This document shows positions 1 through 9,982 of a stretch of 64,000 bases of DNA, piece by piece. Source of the stretch: Dimorphilus gyrociliatus (taxonomy: Eukaryota > Annelida > Polychaeta > Dinophilidae); NCBI GenBank assembly GCA_904063045.1, contig CAJFCJ010000026.1, positions 660,964-724,963 on the forward strand, in the 5' to 3' direction. Position numbers and translations under genes: made by a program. Under the pieces are notes generated by a model. It saw only the letters and a program-made list of their open reading frames with translations. It was not told the origin of the DNA and did no database searches. Positions within the stretch are counted from its first letter, which is position 1. Each line of letters opens with the position of its first letter.

Positions 1-3000
1 ATTGAATGTGATGAATTCTTTAATCCGGAGCATAATGAATTAAAACCATCATTCATCATGAATTTATTACCATTTAGATTGAATACTTCAATAGAATTGC
101 AAGCCATTATCGGTAATCCTAAAAATTTAACATTTCCATTTGCTAAACAACAATCCTCTATTGTTATAGTTCGAAGAGTTTTTGAAGAAGAGTAGATAGC
201 GGCTGAGAGATAATTGAGAATTGAAGATACATCTATATCCTTAATTTGAATTGTTTCCAATTTATTACAATTTTTAAGCATTTCCCAACTCATCTTATCA
301 ATAGTCTGATATTGAAGATTATGTGAAAGATTTAAAAATCTAACACTTTGGCTAGATATTCTTAAAAGTTCTAGAATTCTATCCGTATACAAAACATTAA
401 CAATTCTAGGTAGATAAATTTGTAAATGCCCCATTTCGATTAGGTTCTTTTTAATGGCATCTTCTAAATTTTGAATATTATTAATATCCGAATCAATATT
501 TATACTTTTCTTATAGTTTTTATGTAAACTAGTTTGTATAGTTTTCATATTTAGTAGAAAATTTAAATGTTTGTTCTCATCTAGAATAATATCTATAATG
601 TTCAAAGATATTTTATTTTCTTGCATCTTATCAGTTTCGTATTTATGAAAATTTTTTGATGAAATATTTAAGAAACAATTCCAAAAGAAATTCTTATCAG
701 GATTTTCAATAATACAATTTTCCAAATAGACATTTTTCAATTTATTATCATTTCTCTTCTGTAAAATAACTTTAAAGAATCTATTACATACATCCATTCC
801 TAATAAGTTATTAGTAATCGTAAGCGTTTCAATGTTATTCAACTTTGCTAAATAATCTAAAAACCAATTACTAATACAATTCGGATAGTTTCCTAAATAT
901 CCTGGATCAACGTTTACTTGTATTAGATTACATCCGGTTATTAAATCTTTGGTAACGATACAGCTTTGAATAAATATGTAATTTTCTTGTTCTATTCTAT
1001 TATTTTTCATCTTTTCAATAAGATTATCCTCTTTTTTTGTTATTTTCTTAAATTTCTCTAATAGTATTCGATCAAAGAAGTTTTGTAGATTTTTTCCATT
1101 ATCATCGTCATCATCATCATTATTAATTAAATCGTTACAATACATTGTATCACTTAGAAAGAGTGTCTGTAATCTTGAGAAATGATCGAAGAGTATCTCC
1201 AATATTACTTGTACTTTTAATATTAATCTTATATCGTTACATCTATCGAAATCGTAGAGTAGATGATTATTTTTTTTCAAAAATATGGAAAAACATTGAC
1301 AGGGATCACTTCTAGGAATATAGAGATATTCCAGTGATTTACAGCATAGAATTATTGAGAAAAGGGAATATAATGCTTTATCCGTTAGAGTACATTCAAA
1401 AATAATAATCTCTCTTAAATTCTCAGAACAAGACTTTAACGATGAAATAAATTCAAAAATTTCAATTCTTTCAGTATTTAAACTGAATTTAACAATTTCT
1501 AAACTTTTACATTCTTGTATTAGACAACCTAGATGATTATCATCCGATTCTGTTAGGTAAAAATTCGACAATTCAATACTTTTAAGATAATCTGCTGATT
1601 TCTTTAAAGCGATACAAATCTTTTGAAATTCAGTCTTTGATATTCCATTACCTTCTATATCAATATATTTAATATTTGGACAATTATCAATAAAATTCAC
1701 AAATAAAGATGTTCGCTTTTCTTCTTTTAGAAACTTTTTTCCAACTTTTATATCAGTTATTTTTAATTTTGAATGATTTAGTAAAATGAATAAATCATTA
1801 TAATCATCTTGTTCATCATCGATTGAAGATAGATTAACGGATGTAATGTTTGTACAATGTTCCAGGCATTTATTAATATCTATTGCAGTTTTCTTCATAC
1901 ACTTGAAGATTAGTGAGGATAAATGAGTAAATATAATATAGTTTTGTCTAACAGCCTCTAAAAATGCAGTTAATCCTTTTGAATCGAATATAATCTTCAC
2001 ATCTGAATCGTCAAACTTTTCATTATAAAACCACCAACTATCGTTAGGATTAAGCAAATAGATTAAACTATTATCAATATTGTTAATATGCAAATTAACA
2101 ATATTCTTATCATTTTTACACTGCATATTTGTTTGTAATTCATTCGTATGTTTGTCTTCCAATAGAGGATTAACGTATTTACTACAATCGTAGAACAGTT
2201 GTTGATTGGGTTTGTCGATTGTACAATTTCGAAATGATAATAATTTTATAGCTTTTCTTTCTTTTTTAAAATTGAAAAAACGAAAGAAAATGAATATATC
2301 AATCCTCTTATTCTCAATAATTAATGAGGTTAATGAATTACTTTTCCTTAGGAAGGTAAAGAAACTATTCATCTCCTTTTTGTTATAGCAATAGTTGACT
2401 CTATCAATAATACATTTCAATGATTTTGAACCGAAAATCACTTCAAAAAGATATTCCTTTGAATACTTTCCATTCGATATAATTAACTTTTCAATAACAG
2501 ACGGTTTTAATGGTTTCTTACTACGTTTAATAAGGAATCTATTCTTTCCTAGATTCAATTGTTTAAGTTGCGTAGATGCTATCATCTTTAGAACAGTTTC
2601 CAGAAAGGAACATTCGTAAATTGAAAATTGAGGGTAGACGTTAATATTAATACAAATCAGATTTAAAGCGTATTTCGATAACAATTCAAATAAAACCATG
2701 TAATCGATTTTCGTATCAAATATATCCAATATCTCCAAGTTTCTGACGGTTCTTTCGATTAGATAAGCCAATTTTGGATTACTTATCTCTTCATTCTCCA
2801 ATCTTAATCCTGTACTAGGAGTAATCTTTTTCTCCAATAGCATTCTTATATTTTTACTAAAATTATAATGTTCCAATAATATTTTAGATTTATTGCTAAT
2901 CTTTCTAAAAAGTAACGTTGAATATCCTTTTATAAAATCCATTGTATGATAAAAATGATTTTCATCTCTCTGCGACAGCTCTTCTAAAAGTCTTATCTTT

Positions 3001-4382
3001 ATCCCTCCTTTATAACCTTTAAAAATAGATTCCTTCATATTATACATCATTTTAATGATGTATTTTGCTGCAAAAAATTCTAAAAAACTCGAATGAATAA
3101 ATTCAAATTCATTAGTAGTTGGCGTAGGTGATGATATATGTACTAAACCTTTCAAATCAGCTTCAATATCATCGATTTCTTCCTTTTTTAAGTAAATAGT
3201 CTCATTTTTCAATAATTTCTGAAAGCATATTTTTGAAAATTTTTTTAAAGAAATATATTTCTGCTCTCTCCGATAATTATTTCTCTCTATGATAATGTTA
3301 ACGATATTATCATAGATACAAAATAAATTTGGTAGAGACTCTTCTGTTTCTCTCCATATTGAAAATATTAACGTAGCCATCAATGGAATTTTACAGAGAT
3401 CTGCAACGCATTTATCAGACCGCGCCATATTGTTTTCGAAGTTTTGATAAATTCTTGTATCATTGCGACAGAGATCCAGAAAAAATATCTTCATTTGTTG
3501 ACTATTTAATCCAATTAATTCAAAGCAAATATCGCAAGAACGCATAATTTGAGCAGCTTTCCGTTTCCTACTCCATATTACCGTGCGAACAGGGCATCTA
3601 TTTTCTATTAATTCATTAAACTGATGCCCATTTAGATCGAATTCATCCGCTCCATCCAGCAACAATATTACATTTTTACTCCTCTCTTGGAACAATAATT
3701 GAATAATATCTCTTGTTACGTATGGAATTTTAATATTCTTAAAATTTTGGCGTACAATTTCATCGTACATATCATTATCTTTATTTACTTTACTCAAAAC
3801 AACATGTAGTAACAATATACTTTCGTTTTCTATCCATTTATCCTGCATCCACGAGTTTATCAACTGTTTCGTATGAACAGTCTTTCCAATTCCCGCATTT
3901 CCTTGTATTAAAATCTTATTACAATTTGTGTGAAATATATGATGAAAATTATCATAATTAATATTATCCACTTGAAATTTTTCATCTTGAAGCCACGATA
4001 TTTTTAAAGAATTAGTAAAATTGTAGAACATCCCATTTATCGCTCTTGTTCTAAATTCCAGTTCACTTCTAGTAATGAATTCTTGATACCTACCTTCCTT
4101 TGACGATTGTACCATTTTATTCCATATATTATCGTAATCATTAAGAATTTTCGAGAGGACTTTTGCTGTTGGATCTTTTAAATTTTTGAATAAATATACA
4201 AGAGTATCTAATGGAAGTTGACTTAATGTTTCCATTAAACATTCTGTAGAATCATAAGATTTAGAATTAAATCCATAATAGATTAAAAGCTCTTTGAGTT
4301 GATTACGAAGGCTACGTTTATTAAGAATTTCCTGTATATGTTCATCGTGAAAATTAAAAGAGAGAAGTTGTTTTGAATTCAT
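1..4382 (-). CDS. NACHT-LRR (NLR-like) receptor, intronless, 3' end beyond the window
   Basis: I read the minus strand codon by codon from the ATG at 4382 and found no stop before the left edge in the stretches checked, giving about 1460 codons and a missing C-terminus. Residues 1-90 are a helical, CARD/death-fold-like region (weak call). A NACHT NTPase follows. Walker A is GNAGIGKT at about residue 161, and Walker B is LLLDGADEFD at about 240. A helical region comes next, then a long run of leucine-rich segments with the LRR-like pattern LxxLxLxxN/C. NLRs are cytosolic sensors that oligomerise through NACHT after ligand release of the LRR; this role is inferred from the family. No intron is visible over 4.4 kb, unlike most non-NLR genes here. 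The gene is divergent from the NLR at 4660, with 277 bp between start codons. It could instead be an orphan NACHT ATPase, since the N-terminal effector domain is not certain. Confidence 0.85.
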   Translation of the reverse strand, partial: MNSKQLLSFNFHDEHIQEILNKRSLRNQLKELLIYYGFNSKSYDSTECLMETLSQLPLDTLVYLFKNLKDPTAKVLSKILNDYDNIWNKMVQSSKEGRYQEFITRSELEFRTRAINGMFYNFTNSLKISWLQDEKFQVDNINYDNFHHIFHTNCNKILIQGNAGIGKTVHTKQLINSWMQDKWIENESILLLHVVLSKVNKDNDMYDEIVRQNFKNIKIPYVTRDIIQLLFQERSKNVILLLDGADEFDLNGHQFNELIENRCPVRTVIWSRKRKAAQIMRSCDICFELIGLNSQQMKIFFLDLCRNDTRIYQNFENNMARSDKCVADLCKIPLMATLIFSIWRETEESLPNLFCIYDNIVNIIIERNNYRREQKYISLKKFSKICFQKLLKNETIYLKKEEIDDIEADLKGLVHISSPTPTTNEFEFIHSSFLEFFAAKYIIKMMYNMKESIFKGYKGGIKIRLLEELSQRDENHFYHTMDFIKGYSTLLFRKISNKSKILLEHYNFSKNIRMLLEKKITPSTGLRLENEEISNPKLAYLIERTVRNLEILDIFDTKIDYMVLFELLSKYALNLICININVYPQFSIYECSFLETVLKMIASTQLKQLNLGKNRFLIKRSKKPLKPSVIEKLIISNGKYSKEYLFEVIFGSKSLKCIIDRVNYCYNKKEMNSFFTFLRKSNSLTSLIIENKRIDIFIFFRFFNFKKERKAIKLLSFRNCTIDKPNQQLFYDCSKYVNPLLEDKHTNELQTNMQCKNDKNIVNLHINNIDNSLIYLLNPNDSWWFYNEKFDDSDVKIIFDSKGLTAFLEAVRQNYIIFTHLSSLIFKCMKKTAIDINKCLEHCTNITSVNLSSIDDEQDDYNDLFILLNHSKLKITDIKVGKKFLKEEKRTSLFVNFIDNCPNIKYIDIEGNGISKTEFQKICIALKKSADYLKSIELSNFYLTESDDNHLGCLIQECKSLEIVKFSLNTERIEIFEFISSLKSCSENLREIIIFECTLTDKALYSLFSIILCCKSLEYLYIPRSDPCQCFSIFLKKNNHLLYDFDRCNDIRLILKVQVILEILFDHFSRLQTLFLSDTMYCNDLINNDDDDDDNGKNLQNFFDRILLEKFKKITKKEDNLIEKMKNNRIEQENYIFIQSCIVTKDLITGCNLIQVNVDPGYLGNYPNCISNWFLDYLAKLNNIETLTITNNLLGMDVCNRFFKVILQKRNDNKLKNVYLENCIIENPDKNFFWNCFLNISSKNFHKYETDKMQENKISLNIIDIILDENKHLNFLLNMKTIQTSLHKNYKKSINIDSDINNIQNLEDAIKKNLIEMGHLQIYLPRIVNVLYTDRILELLRISSQSVRFLNLSHNLQYQTIDKMSWEMLKNCNKLETIQIKDIDVSSILNYLSAAIYSSSKTLRTITIEDCCLANGNVKFLGLPIMACNSIEVFNLNGNKFMMNDGFNSLCSGLKNSSHS

Positions 4383-4659
4383 TATAATACTGCTTAAACA
4401 CGTAGATAAAATTTTAATATGGCGGCGCCTCTATCAATTCATAAACACACAATGGAATGGTTTTATAAGTGGTTAAAAATTATAATTGTTGTCTAAGATA
4501 CGCCATTATTATTAATTTTTATGTTCTATAAAAATGGATTAAATTAAGATATAATATTTAATTTAACTATATTTAATGTTGAAAAAAAGAAGAACGATGA
4601 ATAGATTCTATCGAATCTACAATTGGAATCGAAAAAATTTTTATTGAAAATTTACAATT
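4383..4659. promoter_or_regulatory. Divergent promoter interval between two NLR-like genes, with YY1-like motif
   Basis: This 277-bp interval separates the start codons of two head-to-head NACHT-LRR genes, so it must hold both promoters unless either has an upstream non-coding exon. At 4416-4426 it contains AATATGGCGGC, which matches the YY1 consensus AANATGGCGGC. This is a notable GC-rich island in AT-rich DNA, about 35 bp upstream of the minus-strand start. No clear TATA box or initiator could be assigned. The YY1 assignment is inference from sequence only. Confidence 0.4.
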
Positions 4660-7600
4660 ATGCATGCAATTTTGCAGTTAGTGAAAGAGCAAGTGAGACG
4701 ATTAGTAAATTCAACTGCAAGGAATAGAGATGAGATCCTTCAACTACAACAAAATATGGGAGCGTGTGGTATGAATAAGCATTACGAGTCAGACAGATAT
4801 GTAGATCCAGAATTGATTATAAATAATCTAATGGATATGGATATTCAAAGTCTTATCCAGTTAATGGAAAAAACAGGGACTGTATCTTCACTTGCAATTG
4901 CTAGTACGCTAAGAACCACTCCAGCTATCCTTAAGGAAAAACTTAAAGAGAAATGTAAAAATAGCTTTCTTCAACAACGCTTCATCCCAGGAGATTCGGT
5001 AATTGAGATTGATATAGAGAAAGTCTATTGCCCTTTGATTTTGATTCAAAAAGAGAAAGATGTTATTGAGCAATATTTTAAAGACAAAATGCATTATGTT
5101 GATCTATTTCACGAAGACAAGAAGAGAACACTAATCAGTGGTTCAAGTGGCATTGGGAAGACTTGTCATTGGAGATATCTAATATATCGTCATGTCGTAG
5201 CACAAGATATTCTACAAGATTGTATTGTTTTACCTCTGGACTGTAATAGAATAAAGAAAAAGACTATTATCGATGAAATCTTATACCAAATTTACAGCGA
5301 AGAATCTCCTACTGAAGAAAGAATTTCGCTTATTAAATCATTCTTAGATCCGAAGTGTAACATATTTGGCAAAAAGTTTGTCATACTTCTAGATGGTGTC
5401 AATGGAACACTCGATAATAATCCGGAGCTTAGGGACCTTGTTTATAATAAGATTAGCTCAATTCCTTTAGTGGTATGGTGTAGAGATGATAAATCATTAG
5501 AAATTCGCCAGCATTACAATATTGAACTACAAATTCAAGGATTCGACGAATCAAGTATACTACTCTATCTTGAAAATTTCTTCAAATATCAAGGCCGCTC
5601 TTACGATGGAAAATGTTCGGCTGACCTTGCTAGACAACTGTTTGAAAAGTTGAAGGAACCGTTCTATTATCCTATGAAACTATGCTATCATCCCTCAATT
5701 CTTCTCTCAATAGCACTACAACATAACGATCAAGTAAACATTGACTTTAGGAATGTCGGCAATGTATTAAAAAATTTGATTCAATTTTCAAGAAAGTGGA
5801 ATAATATTCCACCTTTGAGTGAAGATGAACTGGAAGAATTGATAATAAATTACAGTAAAGAAGTATTTCAAAAATCATTCGATAACAGGTGCTTTTTCGA
5901 AGTAATACAATCATCAGAATATTTCAATTGTAGCAAAGGGACAGCTTTATTTTGTGTCGTTGGTCGACGTTACAGCACAAGCAAAGAAGGAGTAATCTTG
6001 ACAAAACGATTTATTCATCTGATATTGAATGATATTCTCGAGGCCACATACATTGTATCACATATCAATTGCCTAGAGGTGAACGACTATTTTGCAAAGC
6101 AAAACATAAGAAAAAAGCTCAGAGTATTGGAATTTATAAAATTACTCGATAAAGATATTTATTCAGGAAAAGAGAAGACGTATGGAGATAAATTCAAGAT
6201 GATAAAAACAATAAGTGACTCTTTAAAAAATGCCCTTATGTATGGTCCTTCGTATGGAAAATTAAAATTAGTCAACGAATCACTATCTATAGAAATAATA
6301 GACATTTTATTACAAAGATACGGAATGTATATCAAAGAATTATGTTTGATTAATACTTTCCTAGATTTTACTAACTTTTGTGAAAAATCAAAAGACTATT
6401 TAAGGCTGAGTTTAACAAACTTTGAACTAGTCAATTGCCTAGAGGTTGTGAAAATATTGGATATTATAAAGTTTATTAACGATCATCCAAAGTTAAAATG
6501 CATACACTTAAAAAACCTTTCTTTCAAATTTGAAGATGGAACAAATTTTCAATCTTACAAAGGCGAAGTCAGCTGTTTGGCAATCATCTCAAGTAATATT
6601 ACTGATGAAGTTACTCTATTCTCTCAAAGCTTCTTTAGAGAATTAAAAAGACTTATCCTATCAAATGACAAATATTTAGGTAAGTAACATTTTGGATTAT
6701 TTTTTTATCATTTTTTTTTTAAATATTTCTGTTTTTTGTTCAAAAAGGTAAAGCACTATCAATTTTACATAACGGAAATACGTTCCATTGTCTAAAGCAT
6801 TTGAATATCTCAAATGGTTCATTACAAAAAGAAGACTTTCCAACGGTAAAGGATATGTGTAAAAAGTTACAGTTAAAATCCTTTAATTGCTCAAATAACA
6901 ATTTCAAAGGCTTAGATTCTAGTGAGATTGTGATGTGTTTAGAAAATAGTACTAGTTTAAATACCTTAGATATGAGCAATTGTAATATTAATATTAAAGA
7001 TGGAGATGGATTCCTTCATATGATACTAACTTTTAAAAAGTTACAAGTATTATATCTATTCGGTAACCTATATAGTCTAAATTTTGCTCACGCAGTATTG
7101 TCCAGTTTAAGTGAATTGGAAGAGGTAGGATTGGGAGGAGTTCAAAACTCTGACCATCTATTAAATGTTGTACCAAAATACAAAGAGAATCAAATGAGAA
7201 TATTCAAACTAACTGAATCAAAGTTGACATCCTATTACGCTCTACCATTTCTAGAATCTAATAAAAAGTCATTACAACAGTTAATTTACAATGACAGCTC
7301 TATGGATGCCATGGATCTTATGAAGACTATTAAAGATTTTGAGAATATATTTTATCTAAACTTAGATTATGTAAATCTAAAGTCAATAGAATTCGAAAAT
7401 CTGAATCTACTAAAATCAGGAAAGATTCGCAAGTTATCAATTCAATATTCTGACATACAACCTAGCCAAATTAAGAAATTAGCTGAAAATGCAAGTCTTA
7501 TCTCAGTGATAGAACACTTGTTTGTATCGGGCAATCAAATAGGTGATAAAGCTATGCTAAAACTTTTGCATGAATTATCAACTCACGCACAAAGCATAAC

Positions 7601-7775
7601 AACTATCTCCTGCAATGATACTTCAATAAGTACAAAAACGTTGCAAGATATGGAGGATAAATGGAGACACTTTAAATCTTTAGAGCATCTTCATATTAAA
7701 AATAGCTTTAACAAGACAGAAAGTGATATAAAAACGAAATTTTTCCGCGATGTAAAATTTACGATCAACGTGTAA
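4660..7775 (+). CDS. NACHT-LRR (NLR-like) receptor, two exons
   Basis: Model: exons 4660-6679 and 6748-7775, joined by a 68-bp intron (GTAAGT donor, AAAAAG acceptor) in phase 1, giving 1015 residues. Residues 1-95 are helical and CARD-like (weak call). NACHT follows, with Walker A GSSGIGKT at 161-168. Walker B is FVILLDGVNG near 240, where the usual DGADE acidic pair is replaced by DGVNG. The C-terminal third is an irregular leucine-rich repeat domain that spans the splice junction. Walker A sits at the same residue number as in the divergent neighbour, which suggests the same domain architecture. The protein is likely a cytosolic sensor. Loss of the second Walker B acidic residue may weaken ATP hydrolysis (inference). 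The start is the first ATG of the open frame. A TTTTGCAG acceptor-like sequence just downstream leaves open an alternative 5' exon. Confidence 0.8.
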
Positions 7776-8247
7776 GAAAATGCTACACTTACTATTTCAA
7801 AAACACTGTGTGAATCTATTAAGAGTGGTAATAGGGAATACAGGAAGTAAGCATCTCTCCAATCATATCGATATGAAGTACGAACATCTCAACATCTCAG
7901 TATTCAAAATGGCGTCGACAAGCTATTAAAAGTCAATTGAATAACCAATAAGACAAAAAGACCCTCTACTTAGAAAGATTAGGTAAGAAGTATAAATACG
8001 ATTTATGAATTAGTAAAAGGATTTTCGTAAAAAATTATTTTTTTTTATATAAAAGAACAAAAGAACAAAGGAACATAGAACAAAAGAAAAACTAATCAAT
8101 TAGAGAAACCATTATTGCCTTTCTCTTCTTACGATTACAATTAATAATTACAAACGCAAAAGATTAGGCCTAATAAAGCATTTAAAACTACGAAATATAT
8201 AATTATTTTAATTAGTGACTAGGATTTTGTTAAATTATTTCATCGAA
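7776..8247. other. Intergenic, convergent 3' flanks
   Basis: No coding exon, RNA gene or repeat is recognised. The interval lies between the 3' end of the NLR-like gene and the 3' end of the minus-strand gag/DUF5641 ORF. It includes an AAAATGGCGTC element near 7907, a weaker YY1-like match, and A/T-rich stretches that could hold both poly(A) sites. Confidence 0.5.
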
Positions 8248-9474
8248 TTATTTCATTTTAAAACATAAATCAAAGTTGTAACAATCGTCGGAACCAACAC
8301 GTTTCCCCCTAAGAAAATTATCAAGAGGGATAACCTTTCTAATATCCTTCCAAATGGTTGTTCGTTCAGTCTTTACTTGTATTGTTCTTACGTGACCATC
8401 TCGACTGCGTAGGTTAACTATCTTACCCAAAGACCAATTCTTTTCTTTGCTACTAATTTCATCTTCAAATAATACGATAGTTCCCAATTTTGGTAATCTT
8501 TCACCAGACCATGCCGAACGAATTTGAATGGAACCAATATATTCGTTTATCCTTTTTGCACGGACCTCTTCTTCGAGAAATTGAACAAAATTTTCAAATT
8601 TCATCTCTTTGGCTTGACTCTTCAAAATGGTTCTTCTATAGTTTAATGATTTCTTTAATGTTTCAGAGAATTTACGATCGATTATTAAACGCATAAAAGT
8701 CATTAGAGATTCCGTTGAAGGTGTATTATAGACGTTGTGCATAGAAAGTGTCTTCTTAGCGAAATTCTTCAATTTTGTTAATGTTTCAATGTTCTTCGTC
8801 ACAACAGGAAGGGTTGCAACTTCGTCAAAGAGATCTTCAACATTCTTCACTTTTCTACCAGCGTCACTTTCTAAACTTTCTAACGCTAAATCGTAGGCCT
8901 TGTGACCAAAATCCCGGCATGTCATTACAATTTCTTTCGCATCACCTGTACATGAATTCAAAAGATAATCATACCTGTCACGATCTTCTTGATTTTGAAG
9001 GACGTTATTCAAATGCCTAATGAAGCTGTCGTACTTGTCTGGATTACCGTCGTATTGCATTTCTCCACCATAAACTTTTGATAGTCGCCTCTTTACAGTA
9101 GAATGAGCTGGAGAACAACCACTACAGCCAGGAACTTTACTCAAAGATTGTTGAAGCATTCTCTCCAAGCGTTTCAGTGAATCTTTTATCTCTTTCAATT
9201 CATCCTCAACAGTTGAACGAATACTCGCTATTGCCCTCTCAGTTTGCTGCTCCCTTTCCAATAAATCTTCAACTGCTTTCTTTACTCTAATTTCTCCCAG
9301 CTGCTCAATTTGCTTTAAATTCGCTTGGAAACTATCGAAAATTGTCATCATCCCGCTTATTCGTTCCTCAACGGACCCTTGCGAATCCTCCAATTCGAAA
9401 TTGATACCGTCGTCCTGATCTTCACAAGATGAAACGGGACTATTCATAGTGTCCAAGCTACTCCTTCCAATCAT
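8248..9474 (-). CDS. BEL/Pao-derived protein: coiled coil + Gag-like domain fused to DUF5641-like tail
   Basis: An intact 408-residue ORF. Residues 30-110 are a charged predicted coiled coil. Residues about 135-310 resemble the BEL/Pao Gag region (DUF1759-like): it opens with a YDGNPDKYDSFIRHLNNVL-type segment and then has long amphipathic helices. Residues about 325-390 resemble DUF5641, the domain that ends the BEL/Pao integrase, with the hallmark pattern LGTIVLFEDE, WSLGKIV, DGHVRTIQVKT and a final KVIPL. Protease, reverse transcriptase, RNase H and the integrase core, which normally lie between these parts, are all absent, yet the frame is uninterrupted. It may be a domesticated gene or an internally deleted non-autonomous element. 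I found no flanking LTRs in 7776-8247 or 9475-9982. The decayed BEL/Pao copy near 29 kb shows the parental type exists in this genome. Confidence 0.7.
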   Translation of the reverse strand: MIGRSSLDTMNSPVSSCEDQDDGINFELEDSQGSVEERISGMMTIFDSFQANLKQIEQLGEIRVKKAVEDLLEREQQTERAIASIRSTVEDELKEIKDSLKRLERMLQQSLSKVPGCSGCSPAHSTVKRRLSKVYGGEMQYDGNPDKYDSFIRHLNNVLQNQEDRDRYDYLLNSCTGDAKEIVMTCRDFGHKAYDLALESLESDAGRKVKNVEDLFDEVATLPVVTKNIETLTKLKNFAKKTLSMHNVYNTPSTESLMTFMRLIIDRKFSETLKKSLNYRRTILKSQAKEMKFENFVQFLEEEVRAKRINEYIGSIQIRSAWSGERLPKLGTIVLFEDEISSKEKNWSLGKIVNLRSRDGHVRTIQVKTERTTIWKDIRKVIPLDNFLRGKRVGSDDCYNFDLCFKMK

Positions 9475-9982
9475 ATTACCGTATTGTTGTTCACCGTCGA
9501 CTATGATGGGGAAGATACTAGTAGACTATCGGCTGTTTCTTTTGTATTTAAAGTCAAACGGACTTTTCAATAGCCAATAGTCGTTTACCTACCTGTCAGA
9601 AAGCCTTTTTTCTTCTCTTGACATCATTTACAGCTGGCCCTATCTTCAAGACACTATTATGTAATCTTTTATAATCCGTGTTTCTTTAACATTGACACCT
9701 GCCTCTTTTAAAATACTTGTAAGAGGTTTGCGCGTCTACTTGAAATCTTTTTCTTTTTATTTACTATAGGAATTTACAACCCCCGTCTTTGACACTCTTA
9801 ACAATGTTCGGCTGTTCTATAAAGTTCCTTTGATAATGAACTTTCACTTGTATGATCAAGATCAAGATGTATCTAATCGACTCGTCTTCCTATGCCTATA
9901 AAGAATATTATTTTATATAGGTCAAAATGAATATGCATAAGAATATAATGTATTCATAAATTAATTAGATCCAATTTTTTCA
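9475..9982. other. Intergenic, upstream of the gag/DUF5641 ORF
   Basis: I see no exon or repeat here. It should contain the promoter of the minus-strand gag/DUF5641 ORF and the 3' flank of the LRR-only gene. I compared it by eye with 7776-8247 for LTR-like direct repeats and found none. Confidence 0.45.

Noticed and set aside
2206-2619. Plus-strand ORFs near the left end
   Set aside because: Antisense shadows of the large open NLR frame on the minus strand, which I read through in those places.
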